Assembly (NCBI RefSeq): GCF_028583425.1
Contig: NC_072801.1
Span: forward strand, 63,379,766-63,443,765
DNA: 64,000 bases
Source of the DNA: Eublepharis macularius
Taxonomy: Eukaryota > Chordata > Lepidosauria > Squamata > Eublepharidae
Direction of reading: 5' to 3'
The first letter of the stretch is position 1. Each line of letters starts with the position of its first letter. Both the position numbers and the translations under genes were made by a program. Under the pieces are notes generated by a model. The model was not told the DNA's origin, searched no databases, and saw only the letters and a list, made by a program, of their open reading frames with translations. Below, piece by piece: positions 21,098 to 33,200 of this stretch.

Positions 21098-24000
21098 AGG
21101 TGGCATTTGGCTGCCAACTTACCCCTGGCACCGAAATTTCCATCTTTGGAGCAGGGAGCCAGCATGACTACACTACATTTATCCATCCATCCATTTCATA
21201 TCTTCTTCCATTCCTGAACCATGTAAAACAGGAACACAAGGATACAGGCAATGGAGGGAAGAGAGAAAGAAGAGGAGGGAGGGAGACATAGTGGCAGGAG
21301 AAAAGAAGGGGGGCATCTTGTTATACACAATCCCATCTATTCCTTCTAGGAGATTTAGAAACCTAGAAAGCTAGAAAAGAAAAAGATCAGATTGGGAGAG
21401 AAGAAATAAGTCGATCTTTCCGTTTTCGTCTCTTTTTCTCTCCTTCACTCTCTCTCTCTCTCCTTCACTCATTTTCAATTTCCTGACCCCTCTTATTCTC
21501 TCCTTCCATCCATCCAATCATCAGTTCAACCAGTGACTCATCCATCTTCCATCCACTGCCAAATTTCGACAGCAAATAAAACTCTTTCGATATTCCATGT
21601 TTACAAGAAGCTGCCGGAGAAAAGCTTCCCCCATCCCCTGTGGAGGAGATGGGGAGCATGTTTACACATTTGCTGGAACCCAGTGAACAGAACCAGCACA
21701 AAGACGAGAGGAAACACTTTGTGGGCTCTTCTGCTCTCATCCATCGTGTTTACAAAGACAAAATAAAAAAGATGAGAAAAGGGGGAGGGGAGGGACCAGT
21801 GCCTTTGATTGGTTTTGGAGCTGGATAGGGTGGCTGGTGATGGAGAGACACTGACCAGGCGTCAGAGATGCTCTAGAAGGAGGAGGCATATTCCGAGGGG
21901 ATTTGTTTGCATGCATAAGGCATGAAGAGAGGTGCACACAGCTAAATCCATCACTCAGCAAGTTAACCAGAAGGAGAAGGAGAAAGGCCGTGGAGGTGTT
22001 TGGCTGGAAAGGAAGGAATAAAATCAACCATCAGGAAATTACAGCTCAGAACAAATGGATATTGGAGCGTGAAAGCTGGGGGCATGGAGAAGAAAGGACA
22101 AGCCCAGAGTCCTGTGGAGAGCAGAACAGCCTGGTAGAAGATGTTATTGGAAAGGTGGAGTTATTGGTGAGTTGAAGGAACAAGATAAGTGCAGAAAGGA
22201 AGGAGGAAAAGACAGCCTCAAAGGCCAGAAGAATAGCCAAAGAGCCAGGGGACTGTGGGGGAGGGAGGATATAAGTCCTGTGAAGAAACAGAGAGTATTG
22301 TCAGGCATCCCATTGGGGATGAGAAAAATTACATGATCCAAAAAGGGTTCCTTTTCTTCCTGGACCAGTGCAGGGATCGCCAGCTTTCGGTCTGTGCAAA
22401 ACTCCTCCTTTGGGCAGGGAAGGAGTAAGCTGACCTGGGTATGAAGGCAAGCAAGAAAGGTCTTCCAGCTGTCTCAGTCCTCTGGCTATTGTAGTCTGAA
22501 TCCTATTAAAATAGGGAAAATAGCAACCAGGGAGAGGAATCAGCTGGAAAAGAAACTAATTCAGGGCTGTTTTAGGGCAAACCAGAGAACAGGCCATGCC
22601 CATTGAGGCTGGGTAAGAAAGGCACATTTTATCAATGACAGCAAACCACAATAGCCAGAGGATTAGCTACCTGAAGATCTACAGGCTGATCCCAGACACA
22701 TTTCCTTGGTAGAAAATCCCCTTGAGTTCAATGGGGTTTAATCCCAAGTAAGTGTGTTTAGTGATGCAGCCCTCGTAATCACAGGATTAGAAGGAATGGA
22801 GAAGCCAAGGAAGGGTGAATGAGGAAGGCACGTAATCTAGAAAGGAAACTTCCAAAGACAGTGATAAAAAATGTGCGTGTGAGTGTGTGCACATGCGTAG
22901 ACAAGGGCTACTAGAAGATATGTACGCCTATAATATTTTTGAGCAAAAAGATCAGGCATAGAAACAAGTGTTTTTTTCCCTACTTGTGTGTGTGTTATAT
23001 ATACCAACATATGGAACAACAGAATGGGAAAGTGCCGGACTGAGGAAGGTACCTCCATGCATTCATACACAAGCATGTGCAAGAACACCATGTGAGAATT
23101 ACAAAATGGAAAAATTATATGACAGTTGTACCATCAATGCCATTTGGAAGCCAACATTTAACTACGCATATGGCTCCAGCTGTGGGAAAAGAAGAAAGAG
23201 AACCACCCAAGGAAGGGAGTCTTTTTGTCAACTAAATATTATCTGGAGTGGTAGAATGAGAAAGGAACAGATGGAGAGATGCACGAGTTGGTTGAAATCA
23301 GTGTGAAGGACTGAAGAGTCACCCTAAAAGAAACGGATAAGCCAAAATTTGGAGGAGCAGAAATAGGAATGAACACCTTCTAAATGGAAAGCAGCAAAGG
23401 GGGAAGAGCGCCTTGGCAAGCAGAGCCACAGAATGCAGAAGGGCACCGCTGGAAAAGTGTTTGCTGACGGCAGGAACAAACTAAATGCTAAGTCACTGAG
23501 GGAGGAATACTTGAATGAGCATACACTCCATACCAAACCACAGAAATATTTTAAAGGGCCCGATGGACAACTGTGTATGCTACTGGATGGAAAAACTGAG
23601 GAGGGGGGTGGGAGGGCACCAGCAAAGAATTGTGTGTGTGTCAGACACGAATTTACACCCGGCACAATGTGACTTTAATTTTTTTCCCCTCAGACTGTTA
23701 CATATTGGGGGAGGGCAGCAGGGGAGACTATGGGAGACGTGGTCTGCTGTCCTCCCCCTTTAAAACCTGTGCTTGGTGGGAAAGGCACAGGGCTTTATTT
23801 AGGGTGAAAGGGGGTCCTTAACAGCCTCCCTCTTTTAATCCCATCTGCACGAATTATTAACCTCTGACCTTCCCTCATCCATCCTCTTTTTAAAAATTGC
23901 CTTTTCTTTGATGGGTGCATGGTGTAGAAGAAAAGGCAATTTCCCCCCCATCCTAGGGATAGTTAACCTCTGGGTGGAAGAGAATGGCAGGGCAGGGCTG

Positions 24001-25740
24001 TTGTCTTTTGATGTTGAAATGCAAGTATTCTATCTGCATGTTTTTATATACTTAATATTCGTGGGGGGGGGAGTTGTGGGGTACAAAGGGAAGAAAAATA
24101 TCTTTTGAAAGGGCAGGGATCAGAAAATTGGAATTTGGGATAAGATTCAATGCAGAGGGACCACAAGGGCTTCGATGGACAGATACTCGGGAAAACAGCA
24201 GTAAGAAGTATTTGAAGGGCTTGACTGGGGTAGAAGGGTGGCCCAGTGAAGGTGAAAATAGGGGGTGGAAGAAAAGGGGTAAGAGAGTATGAATGCAAGG
24301 AGAAAGAGGTGGCAAAATGATTATGGAGGGAGGCAGAGATCCTGCAAATCTTAGAGACTGTGGAGTTCAATGTAGACAACACTGAGGGTAGAATCAGGAC
24401 TTTACATACAAATTGGTAACCAAAGACTCCTGCCCCCCTGAAAGGACTTATCCAGCCTTCTCCCCATTGAAGCCTCCCAGTTGCCAACCCAAAGGCAAAA
24501 AGAAAAAAAATAGAGGGAATGTAATCTGTGGGATTTACCAAAGAGTCTGCTTGGAGGAAGGGCCTAGCCTTTCGTGCCCTACTCAAAACCCTCTAGGAGA
24601 ATGAGCTGCTAAAACCAGGATTTAAGATGAAATTAGGGTTCAAGATATGTTGGGGGGGGTGGCTTGCTGTTGCCTCAAAGCTACCTTATACTAGCTTCCC
24701 CCCAAATTCTATAAAATGATCGGTTGCCTCCTCCAGTTTTATACTCTCACCTGGCTCTCAACAACAACCAAACCTGGAGGGGGGCTGGGTGAGGACTAGA
24801 GGAGTGGGATGTTTAAGGGTTAAAAACAGAAACTGGGGGAATAACTAGGGAATGGTCTGTTTGGTGTATGGGGGTGGGGAGCTGGAGGATTAATTTAGTG
24901 GGAGGGGAGGAATTTTACATTACACATATCAATTACTGAATGAAAAAAAACACATAATCTATATCTTTGACATGATGCTTGATAGATGTTTTCATATTTG
25001 GGGGGGTGGGGGCAAAGTTTTGGATTTTAGGTGGGGAAATGAGATTTATACGGGGGAACAAACAACAGGGAGATTTTATTTTCTATTTCCTCCCTCCCCC
25101 TCGAGATATTTATTTAGTTTCATACTTTCCAAAGCACCGAGCACAACTCCGAAGGCAATGGTGGTGCGGGGCGGGGCTCATTTCACCTTTGCCGCACCAT
25201 GGCACTAGAAATGCAACTTGCACCTCATGCTTTCCCATGAGATATAGAAGTAGGAACTGTCTTATGTGGAGGTCCATTTTTTTCAAACATTCCCTTTTAA
25301 CAACAAAGCACAATTCATCCTTCTTTACATGGTGCTCAACTGCTCATCCCATGCACAATGCTGAGCAAAAACGGATCAGTGTTATGCACACAACTACATT
25401 TGCTGTTATTTTTTACAGTTCATTTTTTTGCATTTTTGTATTCCATATGGGTTCTTCTTGCTGATTGAAATGATTTCACTTGAAAGAGGAAAGGATTTGG
25501 GGGGGGGGGTCTGTTTCTCAGCATGGGACCAATCCAAGCCTTTCATGCTATTTACAATTTTGTTATTTTTTGAGGGTTCATCAACTATTATGAGTCCTAA
25601 TACCAGTAAATATAAAGAAAGGGTGGGTGGGCAAGGGAGAAGGGACATGGTTAAATTATAAATGGCTACAGACTTTTGTATCAACGCATGAATCGAGTAA
25701 ATAAACTCAGATGCATGAAAACCAGTGTCTTGTCTGTTTT
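21098..25740 (+). other. PRRT2: Proposed long PRRT2 3' UTR
   Basis: After the proposed stop there are 4.6 kb that are almost free of interspersed repeats (one fragment near 22690-22780), unlike the flanks, with no credible exon. AATAAA occurs at about 21577, 21763 and 22016. A convincing end is AATAAA at about 25701, followed by a T/G-rich stretch (tgtcttgtctgttttt). A long 3' UTR is the simplest reading; a separate noncoding RNA is possible. Confidence 0.4.
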
Positions 25741-28220
25741 TCCAGGAAACCTCCAGTGGCAGGGGATGTGGGTGGGTGGTCACTGTAATTCCTCCTTACT
25801 AAGGCTTTTTCCCCCTTAAAAAAAAGCAGTTTCCATAACCTGGAAAACCAAATTCTACAATTTAAGAAATGGAGATGGATTATATGCCATCATTTATTTT
25901 GCTTCTGCTACCTTAGAAAGCAATAGTTCTGCCTTGCCTTCTGGCCTAAGAAGTACAACCCAAGCGTTTAAGGGTTTTCTATAGCCATGTTGTTAGAAGC
26001 CTGAAACAAACAAAACCCAAAACTATACAAAGATCCTCACGCTGCTGAGTTTTGTATCAAGATTCCACCCAGTGTGTTATACATGCAAGAAATGCACTTC
26101 TCATGACAGCGAGTGCTTAAGGAAGGGGTGAAGATTATAGTTAACCGCATGAAGGCAAAACGAAAACGACACAACAGAAACACAGGGTTTTTTGCTCCTG
26201 CTTCAAGCAGGGAAAATTCAAAGGATAAGGGAATCAGAGATTTCCCCCCACACTGGGAAAAAGCAGTAGGTTAATCTTCCAGCTCTCTTGATATAAATGA
26301 GGGTTCTGTGTGATACTTTGAAGAATAACTGAGGAACTACTACATTGGACAGTTTCCAGTACACACCATGACCGATTGCAATGTTGGCTCTAAGTTTCCT
26401 TGCTCTCTTGTTAGTCCATATCACCTACAGCACTTCATTCAAGAGACCTTCCTAGTGGATTGTGCACTAGGTTAATTCTCACACACACTACTGGAACTCC
26501 TTTTTTCAGTGAGTCTTGTTCAGAAGAGCAAGATTTGGGTCCAGTAGCATCCCAGTATTCAAAATCCACTGGATAATCCAGTTATCTCTGCTCTCTTCCC
26601 GACAGATTTAAATCATTCACAAGTCACTCGGTATCTTTTTACTTAAACACTACGCATGTAACTTTTATTCTTGTTTCCACAGTCATTTATTAATTAAAGT
26701 CACTCTCTCCTGACTGGAATGCGGTTTGCAGACCTCTCAGATCAATCCTACTTAAGCCTCTCCATCTCTCAGTAGAAAAGAGCAAAAGTCCAGAAGCACC
26801 TATAAGACTAACAAAATTTGTGGTAGGGTATGAGCTTTTGGGAGTCACAGCTTGAGCTACCACAAATTTTGTTAGTCTTATAAGTGCTTCTGGACTCTTG
26901 CTCTTTTCTACTGCTATAGACAGACTAACATGGCTACCTGTTTAGATCTATCTTCATCTCTCAGTATTGTTAGACTTTTACCACTGAGCTAATAATAAAA
27001 CTGTTTCTGGCCTATACCACTTATAAGCGAGGGAATCGTGTGTGACAGTGCTTACATATGAAGAATTTCCTGCAAGGCTAAGCTTGAACTCTGCAATTTT
27101 TAAAAAACTTTTAGGTGCAAGGAGATTGCCCTTCCATAACCATATTTAATAACAGAATAGCATCTAATTTCTGAAGTTGTACAGTAAAAAAAAATCACTG
27201 CCTTTATTTGCTGTTTGACCTACTTCACACAAAAAGGCAGAAGCATCCAAAAACACGAAACTGGCTGTGCAAACAGAAAAAGTGACTTGCCACAGATTAC
27301 ACACACTAGCCATGATTTAGAATCCGGGCTCAGAGCTCTCTAACCCTGCTGCAATAGGGCTTGATCATACTGGCCATTTCCACAAGGTTTTTTTGGCAAG
27401 GGTTTGATGTTGTTGGGAAGTAGGATTTCTCCCTGCTTCCCCACAGCACCATAGTGCATTTGTGCACCTCCCAGGGTTTCCCTGGCTTCTCCCCAACCTC
27501 TCTCAAACTTGCTATGCTCCCAAGTTTTGAGAAAGATTGTAGTAAAGCCTGGATGGCTGCCACATGGGTGGGAAAGTTTGGAAATCCCTGCACAAACAGC
27601 AGTCATTTTCCGTGACCCTGTAGAGGTCAAACCCCCTACTACCAGGACAGCTTTAAAAAAACCCCAGCAACTGAATATCTTTGTATTGATATAACAATGT
27701 GTACCAGCTTCTCTAAATTCCCAGATTTCATCAGAAAAGTCAGCCCCTAGCCTTTTTCATTGTGAAGAGATAAGGGGAAAGGTATAACTTAACAATGAAA
27801 GCGGCTAGAGAATTACTTTAAAAAAAAAGAAAGCTGGGGATTCAGAGAACCTGGAATATCATTGCAATGCTATATTAATATAAGAATATTCAATTGCCTA
27901 TTTGTAAAAAAAATCTCTGGAAAATCCCTGGTAGCCCAGAAGAGGAGGGAACGGCTGCTGAAGGACTGGGGCAGGGAATCCTTTCCTGTGGAAGCCCCAT
28001 GTTTGCTGTCTTGTGTTGGCAGCCGCAACAGCAATGGGGAAATCATGCAAGCCTGTTCCCATGTGGAAACGACCATTCTTTGCTGATAAATTCTAGGTTA
28101 CAGTTAAATCATGAGCTGGGAACTGTTTTCAGCACACACTGATATCCTGGCTATTCTTCCAAATCTTTCTATCAGAGCATCTCAAAGACAACTAAATTCA
28201 GATACACGGATCACACAGTA
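25741..28220. other. Intergenic, PRRT2 to CDIPT (convergent genes)
   Basis: Apart from the foldback at 26785-26945 and a weak MIR-like SINE remnant near 27280-27350, I see no gene or named repeat in this interval. The flanking genes point toward each other. Confidence 0.45.
26785..26945. mobile_element. Foldback repeat, third Penelope-like family
   Basis: Left arm aagagcaaaagtccagaagc ... aagactaacaaaatttgtgg and right arm ccacaaattttgttagtctt ... gcttctggactcttgctctt are inverted copies, followed by gacagactaacatggctacc. The centre (ggtatgagcttttgggagtc) is the remnant of a hammerhead-like block lacking its CTGAAGA half. Confidence 0.6.
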
Positions 28221-28221
28221 A

Positions 28222-30293
28222 TTTATTTTTAGCAACTCTCTGTTGAAAGAGAGATGCCTCTTATTGCACAAAGTCTTTTTAATTAAAAAAAGCACATACA
28301 AATTACATACAATTGGGGTTGTGAAGGTGTGGCAGTGCTATTGTGAAGGTTTTGCAAGGTAACACTGATCCCCTCCTGAAGGAGACGGTATGGGGCATTC
28401 AAGGGAAGCAAGGAAGAATAAATTACCAAGCTAAGCAGGTGTGCTCCCACTCCCCTCCTGAAGCTGAGGTGTGTGGCAAATTCAGTTCTTTGGCTCAATA
28501 TACAATGATGATTCCTTCTATATGGCTACCAACTCTTAAATGCCTCTAAACCTGCCTCTTCTAATAAGGCTGTCCAATTCTGCTGCTATTGTCCATCCGT
28601 CTTTCCTACTGTCTGATCAGTACTCCTATGGCCAATATGAAGAATTAACTTCTTCAGGGGGAAAGAAAAGGAATCGAGAGATCCAAGATGGCCACCAAGT
28701 CACTGTAAACCTAGCCATCGCTGGAAAAAAGTTCATACAGGGGAATAGAACTATGAGGCAATAGGGCAACTTAAAGCGACTGCCTAAATTATTGAGGAAA
28801 GAGTAAAGGATCCTACCAGTTCAAACTTTGAGTCTCTACCATCTCTGGGAATGAGTGTAGACCCAGTAAGAGGACCTGGTTTCCAGTTATAGGCCCCTAC
28901 GTCTGCTGCTGCCCAGAACAGCAACAGGAGAAATTGTGGGAACTAAACTTGTGGATCACATAACAGGAAGTGGCAGCACATGATGTCACTTCTGGCTATG
29001 CCACCAGCAGAGATGGTGCAGGGTCATACAACACGTTGCCCCACCCTCAAAAGCTCCTGGGGATTGCCAGTCTTCGGCTGGCAATCCTAACCCAGAGCCT
29101 CACAGAAAACAAATAAGAGAAACAAAGGTGAGTTATATCTTTGTCCCCAAAGTTGGGGACAAAGTTGGGGACAAAGTTGCAGGGCAGGCAACACTTGAAT
29201 AAAGAAGGGAGAAATTACAGTAAACAAGGTGGCTGCCAACAGTAGTAATCATTTATCTCACAGCAGAGTCCTAGTGTACTCCTTAGAAAGTGTAAACACA
29301 TGATTATGGGGGATGGAAGGAAATCAGCAGGTTTCAGTCATGGACAGTCTGAAATTGTATGTGAAGTGTCACAGCCAAAAGACTTGGCACTGCCGCCACA
29401 AAATGGCTCCTTCTCTATTCCCTCAGAGAAAACCAAAGCTATGTAGCAAATGCAGCCCAGGGGGGCAGACAAGGTAATTCAGTGAACACTGAATGGCCCC
29501 TATCATCAAGCATTTCTGTAGAAACATACAAGTTGTGTGGAAACATACTGTGAGAGCACCCCACCCCGGTCTCTTGTTAAAATGGATCCACAGTGGTCAA
29601 ACTGAACTGCCAGATATAAGTCCAGGATAGTGCAAAATTGGATATGGGACCTTCTGAGGAAGTCACAAGTAAGGTTAATTAATAAAAGCATAGGATATTC
29701 ATTTTCAAGCAAGGATAGTTAAAAGTAAATGGTTATGCCTACGCCCAGGTACATTTGGGAGAATTATTGGAAAGATATGCCTTCCTGCTTAAAGGGATAC
29801 TTCTACCATATGTCTGGAAAACAGACAACTAGGCCAGGAAGCAACAGGGCCACTTTCATGAGTGAATTTTGTTCCACTGGTGAAGACACACCAGTGGTGT
29901 GCAAGGAACAGAACCATGAGGCCAAGATAAGCATTGATTTAGCAGCTCACAAAATGGTGGACCAAATTTCTCTCCATCAGCCCACAACTGAGGTAATTTC
30001 CTCCCGTTAGCCAATGATCCATAGAGAACAAAGCACTGTGGAAATGAAAGAAGCAGCCAGGAAGAACAGGATCTGTCCCACCCACATACAGCCACAAAAC
30101 ATTATTGCTGAGGGTGTGGGAGGGGGGACAAGTGTGAGAAGAGGTGTTGAACCAAGCAAGAACTACAGAACGACTGGAGTGGCTGATCTGAGACGAAACC
30201 CCATCCCATCATGGAAAGGATTGGCAGCTGGTCCCGGTGGAATCTTGAGAAGGGGAAATGATGCTCCTTCCCCTGCACCGTCTTCTTCAAAGA
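28222..30293 (-). other. CDIPT: Probable CDIPT 3' UTR
   Basis: Downstream of the stop codon on the minus strand, no exon is seen. An AATAAA (as TTTATT at 28222-28227) lies about 2 kb past the stop and is a possible end. The interval includes a short tandem repeat gttggggacaaa (about 29149-29178) and a small hairpin near 29055-29090. The exact end is uncertain. Confidence 0.35.
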
Positions 30294-33200
30294 CTACTTC
30301 CTCTTCGACCGTTCTGCAGCATCCAAAGCCGCCATATTGCATGAGGCAGAGATCAAGTGGACCAGGCTGATGAGACTCTTGGTGATGGCAATGGGGGTGG
30401 AAACCCACAGTATCAGGCGATAGAGACCCATGTGTCCTGGCAAGACTAGATGGTGCAAAGGGAACAAACGAAAGAGGCAGATGCTTCCCAGCCTTCACTT
30501 GCCCTGCCATTCCATCCCACCATCCCCTACACTGTCTCCACTCCGCATACTCACTTTCTGGCCCTTCCCCGAAGCACAGCAAATACAGCATACAGTAGAA
30601 GAGCTCATTGCCAGCACACATGATGAAGAGAACGGTCTGAAAGGAGGAGGAAAAAGAGGTTGTTAGGCAAACCAGACTCAGAAAAAGAACCATAAAGGAA
30701 GTGGCCGGGGTTGATATTCTGTATGTGCTTGCACACCAGAACAGAAGATGTCAACGATGCCGTTTGAAACATTCCCCACCATTCCCTCCCCCTGAGGCCT
30801 GCAGGTGGTGCTTTTTCTAAGCCAGCCTTATTGGAAATCAAGTAGGCAGCGGCCCAAGACTGAACATTCTTGGAAGTCACCCCTAGACAGCGTAAATCCC
30901 TTCTAACTCTTCTCTTTGAAGCTACCAGTGATGTGATCTTTGGGAAGACTTTTTGTACAAGGCAAGCTATTAACTGCACTGACTTAAAAAAAAAAGCGGA
31001 TCTTTTTATTGCAACTTTTTAAAAAATCCTGATTGCTGCTTGTCAGGTATTTTTATATGGTGATTTTTTTCTTTTACTATTGGCACTTATGTGGCTTTAT
31101 TGTATACGTATGGATGTTTTGTACTTTCTGGGTTTCTACTTCAGTATTGTAATCCCTTACTCATCAAGATGGGATAGAAATAATCCAAACAATCTGAAGG
31201 CGCTCAGCACCGCCCCTTCAAGAAGAAGGAAGTTATCCCCTGTAACTTTTATGGGAGAGAGACCACAATCCTAGAGAGAAGGCCTATTCTTGCCAGCCGC
31301 TAGATCAGTTGGGAAGAACTACGTTTCCCATCATGCACTGAATATTGCTGTGTATTATTAATGCAACTTGTGCAATATCAGAAGTATTGTACACACACTG
31401 TATACACAGAATCAATAGTACATACTAAAAAGGATTCGTTTATGTTAGGACAGGAAAGATCCTCTAATATTAGGGCATTTCTTATTCCAATACAGAATAA
31501 ATCATTTCCAGTTTTGTTTAACTTCTATTCTTTTGCTGTCCTTCTTTTACCAAGTATGGGGTTACTTAACTCATTATTGCCAGCTCCCATAACTTTGTAC
31601 GCCCATCTCTTATTTTAGGGGTTTCGCTATTTTATATACGTTAGTTTTGTGGAACAACAAAAACACCTCTTTTTTTGCATACATCTTTTTGAATATATTA
31701 GCAAATTATTTTAGGAACCCCCCTCAATTTTCTTTTTAAAGTAAATCATCCTTCTTTCCACATACAGAGGAGAAAGAGAGGAGGACCCACTCAGAGGTGG
31801 TGGTGGTGGAGTCTTCCTTTCGCTTTTCAGCAGCTACGGTAATAAGGTAGGATGGTAAAGGGTAAGCGTGGGGAGAGACTGGAGATGCGCAGTGAGATGG
31901 GGAGAAAAGGAGGAAAGAGTTTAAGTAGGACTCACCCGGGAGTTGTAATATATCCGGAGGATCCAATTCCCAGATAAATCAATGCTCTTGTGACTCTCTC
32001 CACCTTTCACCACTGTGCTGGAAGAAGCAGAGGCAGAAGTGAAAGCAGGAATTCAAAGCGCTGGTCTTTCTTCACAGCCACCTTCCAAACCCTTCCTAAA
32101 TCTCTCCTTCCATTGATTTCTCCCCAGTGAATCTCCCCTTCCATCTGCTTCTCAACAAGCCATTTGCAGAGCCATCAGGACTGTGTGTGCCTTTTTAAAA
32201 AAATCAAAACTCTTTACCAAGAAAAATTGAAATTAGACAACTTGTATAAAGAAGTGTTCACCTCGGTTTCTCCCTAACTTGCTCATTTTCAGGATAAAAA
32301 AATAATTGACCTTCTCAGCATTTATCCAGCACTTTAAAGGAGTTTAAAAGACATGCATGTACATCATGTGGGAATCTTTACAATGACCCTGGAAGGTAGG
32401 GCAGTATTATTAACCCACCCACATTGCAGATGGAAGCAGGCTGAAGTTAAGCCATTCTTCTAAGGTACCTTTTTCAGATGTGGAATTTGAGCCAGGGACT
32501 ACCTAATTCATAGCCCTCCTCTGCATATTCTTTCTTTTAAATGTTCAACAGCATTCCAAAATGCATTTTCCCCAACCTGCCTTCTGAAACAGTGAAGCCC
32601 AAGAAAGACTGTACCACGTGGGTTTTGTGCATATTGGAACAAATTCACAATCGAAAGCAAATCTCAAAGGCCAGAAGTACTCAGGGCTAAGCTGGCTTGT
32701 CAGATCACGAACAATCCCAGCAAGAAGGAACTCTCAAGAGTCATGACCTCCATCGCATTCTTCTCCCCCAGTTGATACCTGTGGAGGTGGAGCCAATGGG
32801 AGGCCACATCGAGGCTCATGCTGAGTTGAAACAAGAGGGCAGATTCAGGGTACAGCATGGCTAGGTTCACCAACAGGCACATGGTGGCACAGCGGTCAGT
32901 CAACATGTCCAGCATGGCGCCGAATCGGGTGCCTGGAAGAATGGTCATACGTTAAGAAAGAAAAGGTACGGGGGGGGGGGACTGAGCTCTCCTTGTACTC
33001 TTTCTGATGTACTTCCTTAAGCATCAGCTCTAGAAATTAAGCATTAGAAAAAGAAAACCTAGAAATGGTACTGTAGGGACCCCAAGCTGTACAGAATACC
33101 CATCCCCACAATGAGAGTTTTTTTAAAAAAGAAAACAGTGCCAGTACTCATATATACATTTTTGTTTTACTGTGATTTTTCATTCTTAAGTCTGTTTTTA

